Numbered from the stretch's first letter, positions 8,814 through 17,244 are shown. The stretch: 64,000 nt of DNA from Pseudomonas nitroreducens NBRC 12694 (GCF_002091755.1 NZ_BDAI01000008.1:140669-204668), one strand, 5' to 3'. Notes: a model not told the origin generated them from the letters alone. Made by a program: numbers and translations.

Positions 8814-9221
8814 TTACTTCTTCAGCTTGATCTTGCAGCTGCCGGCGTCGAAACGCTCGGTGGCGACCGGGGCGTTGGTCTTGTACTCGGTGAAGCTGTA
8901 GGTGAGGATCGCGCCCTCGGCCAGCAGTTGGCGGTAGGCGGTATTACTGCAGACGCTGTCGCCCAGCTGGCTGCGCACGCTGTCCGGGTTTTCGCGCATG
9001 CGCTCGGCATGGCTGGCGCGCACGCTCAGGTGGTTGATCAGTTGCGGGCCCTCGACGGTGTAGCCCTGGTCGAGGATGTCCTCGTTGATCGCGCGTGGGG
9101 TGCCTTCGCTGCTTTCCTTGGCGACCTTTTCCAGGGTCTGGGTCAGTTCGAAGTCCTTCTTCGAGGCGGCATGCGCGACGGGAAGAACGAGGCAGAGGGC
9201 GAGGGCGGTGAGGCGCAGCAT
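8814..9221 (-). CDS. Periplasmic DUF4146 protein (PA3611-like)
   Basis: 135-aa secreted protein with a clear signal peptide (hydrophobic LTALALCLVLPVAHA, likely cleavage after AHA) and two cysteines in the mature part (SVCSN and GSCKIK) that could form a disulfide. It matches the PA3611/DUF4146 family that I recall as a Pseudomonas-restricted, quorum-sensing-regulated secreted protein. Start choice: an ATG at 9227 directly abuts the AGGAG site, whereas the ATG at 9221 has 6-nt spacing, so 9221 is preferred. Function unknown. Confidence 0.8.
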   Translation of the reverse strand: MLRLTALALCLVLPVAHAASKKDFELTQTLEKVAKESSEGTPRAINEDILDQGYTVEGPQLINHLSVRASHAERMRENPDSVRSQLGDSVCSNTAYRQLLAEGAILTYSFTEYKTNAPVATERFDAGSCKIKLKK

Positions 9222-9524
9222 GGGCATCTCCTGACAATGGTGCCGATTCGACCGTGGCGAGCCTTCCGGGTTCGCTGGTCATTACAGCCGCCTATTGTCC
9301 CCGAAAACGACCTCCCTGCCGAGATTCGATTGCCGCAGCCCGCTGTCCGGCACGTCAGGCGGCCAACTTCGTCGAGGGATGACGCGAAGCCGGTCGCGAC
9401 TTTCATCGCCACTCGGCCGTGTACAGGGAGGCAGGTTGCAGCTCTGGTACAATCGGCGGTCCGCAACCGTCGCCCCGTTCGAGCCTTCGATGTACCGTCC
9501 GATCTTCCGCACCCCGGTGGCCCG

Positions 9525-10241
9525 ATGAGTCACGCTGTCGCCCGCCTGCGTGATCAGCGCCTGGCCCGCTGCCTCAAGCCCTTCGTGGCCCGTGGCTCGC
9601 GCTCGCCACGCTGTCCCGGTTGCCGCCTGCGGCCGAACTACTGCATGTGCGGCCTGCGCCCGCAGGTCGAGTCCAACGCGGCGATGTGCCTGGTGATGTT
9701 CGACACCGAGCCGCTCAAACCGAGCAATACCGGCTGGCTGATCGCCGAGACGGTGCCCGACACCTGGGCGTTCGGCTGGTCGCGTATCGAGGTCGATCCG
9801 GCGCTGCTGGCGCTGCTCGACGATCCGCAGTGGCAGCCGTATGTGGTATTCCCCGGCGAGTTCGTCCAGCCCGAGCGCGTAGTGACCACGGTGGAGCCGC
9901 AGGCCGGCAAGCGCCCGCTGTTCATCCTGCTCGACGCCACCTGGAATGAGGCGCGCAAGATGTTCCGCAAGAGCCCCTACCTGGACCGTTTCCCCGTGCT
10001 GAGCATCACCCCCGATGCCCTGTCACGCTATCGCCTGCGCCGCTCCAAGTTCGACGAGCACCTGTGCACCGCCGAAGTTGCTGCGCTTTGCCTCGGGCTG
10101 GCCGGTGACCGCCGCGCCGGCGATGCGCTGGACGCTTATCTGGATGTGTTCAGCGAGCGTTACCTGGGCTCCAAGCGCCAGCAGCCGCTGGACGAGCAGA
10201 GCCCGGCGCACCAGGCGTTGAGACCGTTTACCGAGCGCTAG
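9525..10241 (+). CDS. DTW-domain tRNA-uridine aminocarboxypropyltransferase
   Basis: 238 aa. It carries the zinc-binding Cys pattern CPGCRLRPNYCMC near the N-terminus and the DTW motif as DATWNEARKM, followed by SRYRLRRSK. The family, including E. coli TapT and human DTWD1/2, transfers the 3-amino-3-carboxypropyl group of SAM to uridine to form acp3U in tRNA. The ATG at 9525 overlaps by ATGA the stop of a 12-codon upstream reading frame (9490-9528). A second, shorter DTW protein is at 51592; which one is the TapT orthologue is not settled here. Confidence 0.85.
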   Translation: MSHAVARLRDQRLARCLKPFVARGSRSPRCPGCRLRPNYCMCGLRPQVESNAAMCLVMFDTEPLKPSNTGWLIAETVPDTWAFGWSRIEVDPALLALLDDPQWQPYVVFPGEFVQPERVVTTVEPQAGKRPLFILLDATWNEARKMFRKSPYLDRFPVLSITPDALSRYRLRRSKFDEHLCTAEVAALCLGLAGDRRAGDALDAYLDVFSERYLGSKRQQPLDEQSPAHQALRPFTER

Positions 10242-10330
10242 ATCGGCTCTTCATCGCATGAATGTGATTTTCAGGGTGGGCGCCGAGGTGTGCGGTTCGC
10301 GAACAGTCTCGCTCCGTTATGCAGTAGAGA

Positions 10331-11215
10331 TCAGACCGCCTTCACCTCGGCTTTCTTCGGCCAAAGCTGTGCCACCAGCATGCCGGCCAGCATCAGCGCG
10401 CAGCCGAAGTAACCGCGCACATGCAGGGTCTCGTCGAGGAACAGCGCGCCGGCGATGGCGGCGAACACCGCCTCCAGCGAGAGGATGATCGCCGCGTGGG
10501 AGGCAATGGCGTGCTTCTGTGCGATGACCTGCAGGGTGAAGCCGGTGGCGACGCCGAACAGGCCGCCATAGATTAGGGCGGGGGCGGCCTGGACGATGGC
10601 GTCCCAGTGAATCTCTTCGAACACCACGGCCAGGATCATGCTCACCACCGCGCAGGTGACGAACTGCAGGAAGGCCAGACGGATCGGGTCATAGCGGCTG
10701 GCGAACAGGCCGACGAGCAGGACGTGGCCGCCCCAGACGAAGGCACCGGTCAATTGCAGCCAGTCACCGGAGGCGACGTGAAAGCCCGGGCCGATGCTCA
10801 GCATGGCCATGCCGGTCACGGCCAGCGCGGCACCCAGCCAGGTGCCCATGCCGGCTCGATGGCCGATCAGCAGGCCGAGCAGCGGCACGATGATGACGTA
10901 CAGGCCGGTGATGAAGCCGGAATTGGTCACGCTGGTGAACATCAGGCCAACCTGCTGCAGGTTGATCCCCACGGTCAGCGCGGTGCCGATGGCCAGGCCC
11001 GCGAGGATCTGGCCCCGGTTGAACGGCTGGGCGCCACGCTTGCTCGACCAGGCCAGCAGCGGCAGCAGTGCCACGGCGCCGAGGGTGAAGCGCAGGCCGG
11101 TATAGAGGAAGGGACCGATGGCATCCATCCCGAGGCGTTGCGCGACGAAGGAGACCCCCCAGATCATCGCGGTGAACAGCATCAGGATATCGGCGCGTAG
11201 CGCATGGCTTTTCAT
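10331..11215 (-). CDS. EamA-family (DMT) transporter
   Basis: 294 aa with about ten hydrophobic helices in two EamA halves. The first begins ADILMLFTAMIWGVSFVAQR, and the second half contains YGGLFGVATGFTLQVIAQKHA. Members export amino acids or metabolites across the inner membrane, but substrate cannot be assigned. The ATG at 11215 gives the canonical DMT N-terminus; an in-frame extension to 11263 has no credible ribosome site. Convergent with the DTW gene. Confidence 0.85.
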   Translation of the reverse strand: MKSHALRADILMLFTAMIWGVSFVAQRLGMDAIGPFLYTGLRFTLGAVALLPLLAWSSKRGAQPFNRGQILAGLAIGTALTVGINLQQVGLMFTSVTNSGFITGLYVIIVPLLGLLIGHRAGMGTWLGAALAVTGMAMLSIGPGFHVASGDWLQLTGAFVWGGHVLLVGLFASRYDPIRLAFLQFVTCAVVSMILAVVFEEIHWDAIVQAAPALIYGGLFGVATGFTLQVIAQKHAIASHAAIILSLEAVFAAIAGALFLDETLHVRGYFGCALMLAGMLVAQLWPKKAEVKAV

Positions 11216-11481
11216 CTTGTTCTCGTAACAGGCAGGAAAAAAAGCGGAACTCTGCCGTAACACCGGGCCTTTGGAAAGGGGAGCGGCTTCTCGGCGGGTA
11301 CACTGGCAGGGGCTTTGAAACCACGCTGCATGTACCGTTGGGCGATGTATTCGCGGCGGACACCGAGGGTTGTCTTTGCGTACAATGCGACAAGCAGTGC
11401 TCTATCCGTGCTCCGACCTTTCCTGCGCAAGTCTGGCTGTTATCCACGGCAGTACTTCGACGCGGCCTTCAAGGAAAATTC

Positions 11482-12132
11482 ATGGCTTCCTACGAGATCC
11501 TGATCGCTGACGATCACCCGCTGTTCCGCAGTGCCCTGCACCAGGCCCTGACCATCGGTCTTGGCCCCGAGGCGCGACTGTCGGAGGCCGCGAGTATCGC
11601 GGAGCTGGAGACGCGCCTGAACGAGAAGGCCGACTGGGATCTGGTGCTGCTGGACCTCAACATGCCCGGCGCCTACGGCTTCTCCGGCCTGGTGCTGTTG
11701 CGCGGGCAGTACCCGCAGATCCCGGTGGTGATGGTCTCGGCCCAGGAAGATGCCGCCGTGGTACAGCGCTCCCGTGAGTTCGGCGCCAGTGGCTTCATCC
11801 CCAAGTCCAGCGAACTGAGTGTGCTGCAGCAGGCCGTGCGGGCGGTGCTCGATGGCGACGTCTGGTGGCCGCCGCAGGTGGATGCCGTGACCGAGATGAG
11901 CGATGACGTGCGCGCCGCCAGCGCTGGCCTGGCCAGCCTGACGCCGCAGCAGTTCCGTGTGCTGACCATGGTCTGCGAAGGCCTGCTGAACAAGCAGATC
12001 GCCTTCGAGCTGAGTGTCTCCGAAGCCACGGTGAAGGCTCACGTCACCGCGATCTTCCGCAAGCTGAACGTACGCACCCGCACCCAGGCGGCGCTGTTGC
12101 TGGCGCAGATGGAGTCGGTGCCGGGGGCCTGA
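11482..12132 (+). CDS. erdR: NarL/LuxR-type response regulator ErdR
   Basis: 216 aa: N-terminal receiver domain with acidic pair DDHP (residues 9-12), phospho-acceptor Asp in LVLLDLNMPG, and K of FIPKS; C-terminal LuxR helix-turn-helix LTPQQFRVLTMVCEGLLNKQIA...SEATVKAHV. Placement directly before dgkA matches P. aeruginosa erdR, a regulator in the ethanol-oxidation signalling cascade; the symbol rests on that synteny and on similarity. The ATG at 11482 follows AAGGAAA. No cognate sensor kinase gene is nearby, as expected for this orphan regulator. Confidence 0.85.
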   Translation: MASYEILIADDHPLFRSALHQALTIGLGPEARLSEAASIAELETRLNEKADWDLVLLDLNMPGAYGFSGLVLLRGQYPQIPVVMVSAQEDAAVVQRSREFGASGFIPKSSELSVLQQAVRAVLDGDVWWPPQVDAVTEMSDDVRAASAGLASLTPQQFRVLTMVCEGLLNKQIAFELSVSEATVKAHVTAIFRKLNVRTRTQAALLLAQMESVPGA

Positions 12133-12154
12133 GGCCACCATATTCCGGCTCAGG

Positions 12155-12177
12155 GGCCGTTACATTCTGTAATGGCC
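12155..12177. terminator. Hairpin downstream of erdR
   Basis: Imperfect palindrome GGCCGTTACA - TTC - TGTAATGGCC (one mismatch), shortly after the erdR stop and followed by CCCCTTTTT. It could be a weak terminator; the distance from stem to T-run is too long to be sure. Confidence 0.4.
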
Positions 12178-12208
12178 TTGACCCCTTTTTGACGATCGCT
12201 GGTATAGA
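12178..12208 (+). promoter_or_regulatory. Candidate sigma-70 promoter of dgkA
   Basis: TTGACC at 12178-12183 and TATAGA at 12203-12208 with a 19-bp spacer, 32 bp before the dgkA start. The spacer is longer than optimal; prediction only. Confidence 0.4.
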
Positions 12209-12239
12209 GTGCCGCGACCTTTGCCTGTGAGAACCACAC

Positions 12240-12611
12240 GTGTCCGCCTCCCCCTTCAAGGGCCAGACCGGCCTGAAACGCATCTTCAACGCCGCCGGCT
12301 ACTCGCTGGCCGGCTTCGCCGCCGCCTTCAAGGGTGAAGCGGCCTTCCGCCAACTGGTGCTGATCAACGTCATCCTGATCCCGCTGTCGTTCTTCTGCGA
12401 TGTGACCCGCGGCGAGCGCGCGCTGATGATCGCCGTGTGCCTGCTGGCGCTGATCGTCGAACTGCTCAATTCCGCCATCGAGGCGGTGGTGGACCGGGTT
12501 TCCCTGGAGCGTCATCCGCTGTCGAAGAACGCCAAGGACATGGGCAGTGCGGCCCAGTTCGTCGCGCTGACCATCATCACCGTGACCTGGGCGGGCATCC
12601 TGCTCGGCTGA
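12240..12611 (+). CDS. dgkA: Diacylglycerol kinase DgkA
   Basis: Small integral-membrane kinase (123 aa) that phosphorylates diacylglycerol released during membrane-derived oligosaccharide and lipid turnover, returning it as phosphatidate. The family core is clear: EAAFRQ near residue 35, then ELLNSAIEAVVDRV and HPLSKNAKDMGSAAQF, with three membrane helices. The start is a GTG at 12240. It follows erdR as in P. aeruginosa and is followed by a REP-like pair. Confidence 0.95.
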   Translation: MSASPFKGQTGLKRIFNAAGYSLAGFAAAFKGEAAFRQLVLINVILIPLSFFCDVTRGERALMIAVCLLALIVELLNSAIEAVVDRVSLERHPLSKNAKDMGSAAQFVALTIITVTWAGILLG

Positions 12612-12615
12612 CGGC

Positions 12616-12711
12616 CTGTAGGAACGAGCTTGCTCGCGAACGGCCTGACACTGATGTCGCAGGTTTGAAGCGTTCGCGAGCAAGGGTTGGGCGCCCCCTC
12701 GGTCCTACAAA
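12616..12711. repeat. REP-like inverted pair after dgkA
   Basis: Left unit at 12617-12642 (TGTAGGAACGAGC followed by TTGCTCGCGAACG) and an inverted right unit at about 12670-12710 containing CGTTCGCGAGCAAGG and ending GGTCCTACA. The cores are complementary and can form a long hairpin followed by A-rich sequence. This is the common Pseudomonas REP type; the right unit carries an extra G/C-rich insert. It separates dgkA from the convergent finR. Confidence 0.75.
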
Positions 12712-12721
12712 AAAGCACACT

Positions 12722-13648
12722 TCAGGGAATCATCGGCAGGACAATATCGTCGCTGCGCGTCACCCCGGCGGTTTCGCTGCGGCACAGTTCCAGGAACTCG
12801 CGCATGGTCGCGGTCTGGTATTTCTGCCGGTGCCAGATGAAGTAGAACTGCCGGCGCAGGTCCAGGTCCGGGGTTTCCACCGGGACCAGGCTACCGCGGC
12901 GGAAGGCGTCGCGCAGGGCCAGGCGCGAGATGCAGCCGATGCCCAGCCCTGACTCCACCGCACGCTTGATCGCCTCGGTGTGTTCCAGCTCAAGCCGCAC
13001 GTTCAGCGGCTCCACGTGGTGTCGCATGGCCTGGTCGAAGGTCAGCCGCGTGCCGGAACCCTGTTCCCGCAGGATCCAGGCTTCTTCCGTCAGCCGCTCC
13101 AGGCTCGCGTGGCCTTCGCGGGCGAGTGGGTGCTGCGGTGCGCAGAACACCACCAGTTCGTCCTCCATCCACGGCTGCACCTCGATGTCCGGGTGCTGGC
13201 AGTCGCCTTCGATCAGCCCGAGGTCGAGTTCGTAGTGCGCCACGCGCTGCACCACGTGGGCGGTGTTGTGCACGTGCAGGCGCACCCGGCAGTCGGGCTG
13301 GCGCTGCATGAAGGTGCCGATCAGCAGGGTCGCCAAGTAGTTGCCGATGGTCAGGGTGGCGCCCAGGTCCAGCGAGCCGAAGGCGCTCTTGCCGTTGAGC
13401 ATGTTTTCGATCTCGCTGCCGCGGTCCAGCAGGGCCACTGCCTGGGGTAGCAACTGGCGGCCGAGGGCGTTGAGGGTCAGGCGTTTGCCGGAGCGATCGA
13501 ACAACTTGCAGTCGAACTGCCGCTCCAACTCGCCCAGGGCGGTGCTGGTCGCCGACTGCGACATGGACAGCCCTGCAGCGGCGCGGGAGACGCTTTCCTG
13601 CTGGGCGACGGCGACGAAGACTTCGAGCTGGCGCAGGGTGAATTTCAT
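12722..13648 (-). CDS. finR: LysR-type regulator FinR
   Basis: 308-aa LysR regulator: N-terminal winged helix MKFTLRQLEVFVAVAQQESV with the recognition region AAGLSMSQSATSTALGELER, then a periplasmic-binding-like effector domain. It is divergent from fpr, the arrangement and partner known for FinR in P. putida and P. aeruginosa, where it activates fpr under superoxide and sulfite stress. ATG at 13648. An inverted repeat suited to LysR binding lies in the shared intergenic region. Confidence 0.88.
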   Translation of the reverse strand: MKFTLRQLEVFVAVAQQESVSRAAAGLSMSQSATSTALGELERQFDCKLFDRSGKRLTLNALGRQLLPQAVALLDRGSEIENMLNGKSAFGSLDLGATLTIGNYLATLLIGTFMQRQPDCRVRLHVHNTAHVVQRVAHYELDLGLIEGDCQHPDIEVQPWMEDELVVFCAPQHPLAREGHASLERLTEEAWILREQGSGTRLTFDQAMRHHVEPLNVRLELEHTEAIKRAVESGLGIGCISRLALRDAFRRGSLVPVETPDLDLRRQFYFIWHRQKYQTATMREFLELCRSETAGVTRSDDIVLPMIP

Positions 13649-13759
13649 GGGCGATGGCTCCGAAAAGGCTGCGCGACATTTCGTCGCCCCGGTGCCGGAA
13701 TGCCCGGAAGGTATCCTTTTGCGGCGACATGATGCGGCCTTATCTGCGTTTTGGATTAG

Positions 13760-13807
13760 CAATATCCAGATAATTTATTTTGCGGATATTGTCGCCGCCT
13801 ATAAAAT
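13760..13807 (+). promoter_or_regulatory. fpr promoter with candidate FinR operator
   Basis: Inverted repeat CAATATCC (13760-13767) and GGATATTG (13784-13791), overlapping a plausible promoter TTGCGG (13780-13785) and TAAAAT (13802-13807) with a 16-bp spacer. The region is markedly AT-rich relative to its surroundings. FinR binding is inferred from position between finR and fpr. Confidence 0.6.
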
Positions 13808-13871
13808 GTCGCGCAATTGCGCTACGTCCGGGATCTGCTGGGGTGCGCCACGTTTCTCCTAGGAGTCCTTG

Positions 13872-14648
13872 ATGAGCAACCTGTACACCGAGCGCGTTCT
13901 CAGCGTGCACCACTGGAACGACACCCTCTTCAGCTTCAAGACCACCCGTAACCCGGGTCTGCGCTTCAAGACCGGCCAGTTCGTGATGATCGGCCTGGAA
14001 GTCAACGGTCGTCCGCTGATGCGCGCGTACAGCATCGCCAGCCCGAACTACGAAGAGCACCTGGAGTTCTTCAGCATCAAGGTCCCGGACGGTCCGCTGA
14101 CTTCGCGTCTGCAGCACCTGAAGGAAGGCGACGAACTGATGGTCAGCCGCAAGCCCACCGGCACCCTGGTGCTGGACGACCTCAAGCCCGGCAAGCACCT
14201 GTACCTGCTGAGCACCGGCACCGGCATGGCGCCGTTCCTTTCGGTGATCCAGGACCCGGAAGTCTACGAGCGCTTCGAGAAGGTCATCCTGGTCCACGGC
14301 GTGCGCTGGGTCAGCGAGCTCGCTTACGCGGACTTCATCACCAAGGTCCTGCCGGAGCACGAGTACTTCGGCGACATGGTGAAAGAGAAGCTGATCTATT
14401 GCCCGCTGGTCACCCGTGAAGAGTTCCACAGCATGGGCCGCCAGACCGACCTGATGCGCAGTGGCAAGCTGTTCGCCGACATCGGCCTGCCGCCGATGAA
14501 CCCGCAGGACGACCGCGCCATGATCTGCGGCAGCCCGAGCATGCTCGACGAGACCAGCGAAGTGCTGAACAGCTTCGGCCTGCAGATCTCCCCACGCATG
14601 GGCGAGCCCGGCGACTACCTGATCGAGCGCGCCTTCGTCGAGAAGTAA
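13872..14648 (+). CDS. fpr: Ferredoxin-NADP(+) reductase
   Basis: 258-aa FAD enzyme that exchanges electrons between NADPH and ferredoxin or flavodoxin and supports oxidative-stress defence. The FAD-binding RAYSIASP motif (residues 51-58), the NADP motif LSTGTGMAPFLS and the C-terminal LIERAFVEK are typical of the bacterial subclass. ATG at 13872 with AGGAGT upstream; a TTG three bases earlier is ignored. Regulated from the FinR intergenic region and closed by a strong terminator. Confidence 0.97.
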   Translation: MSNLYTERVLSVHHWNDTLFSFKTTRNPGLRFKTGQFVMIGLEVNGRPLMRAYSIASPNYEEHLEFFSIKVPDGPLTSRLQHLKEGDELMVSRKPTGTLVLDDLKPGKHLYLLSTGTGMAPFLSVIQDPEVYERFEKVILVHGVRWVSELAYADFITKVLPEHEYFGDMVKEKLIYCPLVTREEFHSMGRQTDLMRSGKLFADIGLPPMNPQDDRAMICGSPSMLDETSEVLNSFGLQISPRMGEPGDYLIERAFVEK

Positions 14649-14674
14649 GCAGCGTCCGACGGTTCAGTCGAAAG

Positions 14675-14710
14675 AACGCCGCGATTCCTTTGGGAGCGCG
14701 GCGTTTTTTT
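14675..14710 (+). terminator. Rho-independent terminator of fpr
   Basis: Stem AACGCCGCG / CGCGGCGTT followed by seven T residues. Confidence 0.9.
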
Positions 14711-14756
14711 ATGCCTGAATTTCTGCCCCAGACAGCAGCTCGTTCCTACAGGTGCC

Positions 14757-15170
14757 TCATGTGAGGCGTTGGCCGGATACGGCCGGGTGATACAGCGGCT
14801 GCACCTTGTTCCCCGCCGGGTCCAGCAGGTGGAAGCTGCGCGCGCCGTCGCCATGGTCGAACGGGCGGTCCAGCAGCGTCACACCGCGTGCCTTGAAGTA
14901 CTGGTACCAGGCTTCCAGCTCTTCCACGCTGTCCACCACGAAACCATAGTGATCCATGGTCTGCAGCCCGTTGGCGGCACCGAAGCCGCGCCCCAGCGAG
15001 AGGTTGTCGTTGCCGCAGGTGAGGTACACCAGGTCCTCGTTGGCACGGTTCAGCACCGCCATGCCGAGCACATCGACATAGAAGCGCTCGCACTCTTCCA
15101 GGTTCGGCACCAGCAGGGCGAGATGGCGCAGGCCGTTGAGGCGGCCGGGGCGGGCAGGGAGATCGGACAT
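14757..15170 (-). CDS. VOC-fold (glyoxalase/dioxygenase superfamily) protein
   Basis: 137 aa with the paired beta-alpha-beta-beta-beta VOC fold: RLNGLRHLALLVPNLEECERFY, then TMDHYGFVVDSVEELEAWY and HLLDPAGNKVQPLYHP. Candidate metal ligands are the His in RHLAL, the His in MDHYG and a late acidic residue. Substrate unknown. Transcribed divergently from an ABM-fold gene 60 bp away, suggesting coregulation of two small enzymes. A REP fragment (CAGCTCGTTCCTACA, about 14738-14752) lies downstream. Confidence 0.8.
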   Translation of the reverse strand: MSDLPARPGRLNGLRHLALLVPNLEECERFYVDVLGMAVLNRANEDLVYLTCGNDNLSLGRGFGAANGLQTMDHYGFVVDSVEELEAWYQYFKARGVTLLDRPFDHGDGARSFHLLDPAGNKVQPLYHPAVSGQRLT

Positions 15171-15230
15171 GGACGCGGTTCCTTTTTTGTATACAATTTA
15201 TTTTTAAATTTAAAACAAAAGGAACGCCCT
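15171..15230. promoter_or_regulatory. AT-rich divergent promoter region
   Basis: The 60 bp between two divergent genes is strikingly AT-rich (TTTTTTGTATACAATTTATT and following bases) in a GC-rich background. TATACAAT at 15190-15197 can act as a -10 element, and several short inverted A/T repeats are present. No specific regulator can be assigned. Confidence 0.5.
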
Positions 15231-15533
15231 GTGTACAGTCTGTTCATCAAGACCCGTGTCAAACCCGGTAGCGCCGAGGATTTCCTCCACGCCATCAAGG
15301 CCAACGCCGCTGCTTCCGTGTCCAGCGAGCCGGGCTGCCTGGTCTTCGATGTGTCCCAGGATCGCCTTGATCCGGACGTGATCTACCTCTACGAGATCTA
15401 CCGCGACGATGCGGCCTACGACGCGCACACGCAGACCGCGCACTTCCGCGACAGCCGCCCGCTGGTGGAGCCGCTGATCATCGAGCAGGAGTGCTTCGAG
15501 AGCGACGTGATCGCCCTCAATCCGGTGGACTGA
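15231..15533 (+). CDS. Antibiotic biosynthesis monooxygenase (ABM) domain protein
   Basis: 100-aa protein of the dimeric ferredoxin-like ABM/YgiN fold: MYSLFIKTRVKPGSAEDFLH, EPGCLVFDVSQD, YLYEIYRDDAAYDAHTQTAH and FRDSRPLVEP are diagnostic. Such proteins oxygenate quinones or small aromatics without cofactors, or act in stress responses. GTG start at 15231 with AAAAGGA upstream. It is not closely similar in sequence to the ABM-like protein at 54833. Confidence 0.85.
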   Translation: MYSLFIKTRVKPGSAEDFLHAIKANAAASVSSEPGCLVFDVSQDRLDPDVIYLYEIYRDDAAYDAHTQTAHFRDSRPLVEPLIIEQECFESDVIALNPVD

Positions 15534-15541
15534 GGCAGGAA

Positions 15542-16240
15542 TCAGTTGGCGGCGCGCTGTACGTCCAGCACGCAGATTTCGCCGTCGGCCGGGTAGTGCC
15601 AGTGCACGTCCAGGTCCCACAGGCGCACGCCGTAGCGGCGCTCGGGCGGCGGCTTCTGGTAGGCCGGGCGGGGATCCTGGGCGAGGCACTGCTCGATCAG
15701 CTCGCGCACCGGCTGACCGAGGCGCTGGCCATGTTCACGAGCCTGGCGCAGGGCTTCGTCGTCCCAGTGCACGGCGATGGGGGCGGGAGGGGCGTCGGCG
15801 ATGGCGTTGCGCGCTTCGACCACGATGTCCGCGTAGGGCACGTACGGCTTGATGTCGATCACCGGCGTGCCATCGAGCAGGTCGATGCCGGACAGCCAGA
15901 GCCGGTCGGGCTCGACCTTTTCCAGTTTCACCACGGATTGGCCGAGGCCGTTGGGGCGGTGGGTGGCGCGGGTGGCGAAGACGCCCATCGACTGGTTCCC
16001 GCCCAGGCGCGGCGGGCGCACCTTGAGCCGTGGCTTGTCTTCCAGCGCCTGGTGGAAGAGGAAGATCAGCCAGACGTGGCTGACCTGCTCCAGGCCTGCC
16101 ACAGCATCGCCCGTGTCGAACGGCGGCAGCAGTTCCAGCACACCGGTCGCGGCCGGAGCCAGTTGCGGCTGGCGCGGGATGGCGAACTTCTCCTTGAAGC
16201 AGGAGCGGACGTAGCCGATGGGCGAGAGGGTGTGGGACAT
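15542..16240 (-). CDS. trmO: tRNA (t6A37)-N6-methyltransferase TrmO
   Basis: 232 aa. TrmO/TsaA/YaeB methylates N6-threonylcarbamoyladenosine 37 of certain tRNAs using SAM. The family landmarks are PIGYVRSCFKEKFAIPRQ at the N-terminus, SHVWLIFLFH, the RPPRLGGNQSMGVFATRATHRPN motif, then DIKPYVPYAD and a C-terminal domain. Convergent with the ABM gene 8 bp away. ATG at 16240. Confidence 0.93.
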   Translation of the reverse strand: MSHTLSPIGYVRSCFKEKFAIPRQPQLAPAATGVLELLPPFDTGDAVAGLEQVSHVWLIFLFHQALEDKPRLKVRPPRLGGNQSMGVFATRATHRPNGLGQSVVKLEKVEPDRLWLSGIDLLDGTPVIDIKPYVPYADIVVEARNAIADAPPAPIAVHWDDEALRQAREHGQRLGQPVRELIEQCLAQDPRPAYQKPPPERRYGVRLWDLDVHWHYPADGEICVLDVQRAAN

Positions 16241-16298
16241 GGCGGCAGAGGCTTTTTGCAGGGGCCGCCATGGTACCCGATTCCCCTCGCAACGGGTT

Positions 16299-17072
16299 TC
16301 AGCCGAGGTGGAAGCCGCCGTCGATGGGGATGATATTGCCGGTCATGTAGGCGCCGGCAGCGCTCGCCAGGCTTATTGCCAAAGCGGACATTTCTTCCTC
16401 GCGGCCCCAGCGGCGCATGGGGATGACGGCGGTGTCCTCGGCCATGGCCTGCTCGTCGTTGGCGATGTGGCGGGTCATCTTGCTGGGGAAGCGGCCGGGG
16501 GCGATGACGTTGACGTTGATGTGGTCGCCCACCAGTTCGCGGGCGAGCATGCGCGACAGCTGGTGCAGCGCAGCCTTGCTCGGGCCGTAGGCATAGGCAT
16601 TCTCGCCGTGGGAAGTGACGCCGGCCACCGAGCCGATGTTGATCACCCGTGCCGGACTCTGCGCACTGCCGGCCTTCTTCAGCAGCGGCAGCAGTTGCTG
16701 GATGCAGCTGAACACGGCGGTGACGTTGAGCTGCATGACCTTCTCCCAGCCCGAGGCCGGGTAGCTTTCCAGCGGCGCGCCCCAGGTGGTGCCGGCGTTG
16801 TTGACCAGAATGTCGAGGTGATCCAGGCGCTCGTTCAGCTCGGCGGCCAGGGCACGGGCGCCTTCCTCGGTGGCGAGGTTGGCCGGCAGGCCGATGCACT
16901 CGCCGTACTGCGACAGCTCGGCGGCGGTGTCGGCGCAGGCGGCGCCATCGCGGGCGCAGATGATGACGCTGGCGCCGGCTTCGAGCAGGCCCTGGGCGAT
17001 CATCCGGCCAATGCCGCGGGTGCCGCCGGTGACCAGTGCGGTCTTGCCTGCGAGGGAAAAGTACGGGTGCAT
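16299..17072 (-). CDS. rhlG: Short-chain dehydrogenase RhlG
   Basis: 257-aa SDR with TGGTRGIG cofactor loop near residue 14, NNAG motif, catalytic Ser in INIGSVAG and YGPSK (Tyr-x3-Lys), and MTGNIIPIDGGFHLG at the C-terminus. Sequence recalled from P. aeruginosa RhlG is very similar along its whole length. RhlG is an NADPH-dependent beta-ketoacyl reductase once linked to the fatty-acid moiety of rhamnolipids, though that role is disputed. ATG at 17072 is preceded by AGGAGAGG. No rhlAB genes are present in the window. Confidence 0.9.
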   Translation of the reverse strand: MHPYFSLAGKTALVTGGTRGIGRMIAQGLLEAGASVIICARDGAACADTAAELSQYGECIGLPANLATEEGARALAAELNERLDHLDILVNNAGTTWGAPLESYPASGWEKVMQLNVTAVFSCIQQLLPLLKKAGSAQSPARVINIGSVAGVTSHGENAYAYGPSKAALHQLSRMLARELVGDHINVNVIAPGRFPSKMTRHIANDEQAMAEDTAVIPMRRWGREEEMSALAISLASAAGAYMTGNIIPIDGGFHLG

Positions 17073-17244
17073 GAGCCTCTCCTGGCTGGTTTTTCGCCTC
17101 ACCCTAGCGGGATGAGCGGGGCGCTCCGAGCACTATCCAATCGGGAAATGGCGGCGCATTACGCGACGGCTGCATTTTCTTAACCTGCGCATAACCTTCG
17201 TTGCCCTAGTGTCCGCCGCACATTCGGTTGGTCGGGGCCAGGTG

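Noticed and set aside
9440..9460. TACAAT at 9453 as a promoter for the DTW gene
   Set aside because: No -35 element at suitable spacing.
8385..9524. Long forward extension before the DTW gene
   Set aside because: It covers the 3' end of the phosphoketolase gene and the convergent DUF3820/DUF4146 genes; the DTW domain starts only after the ATG at 9525.
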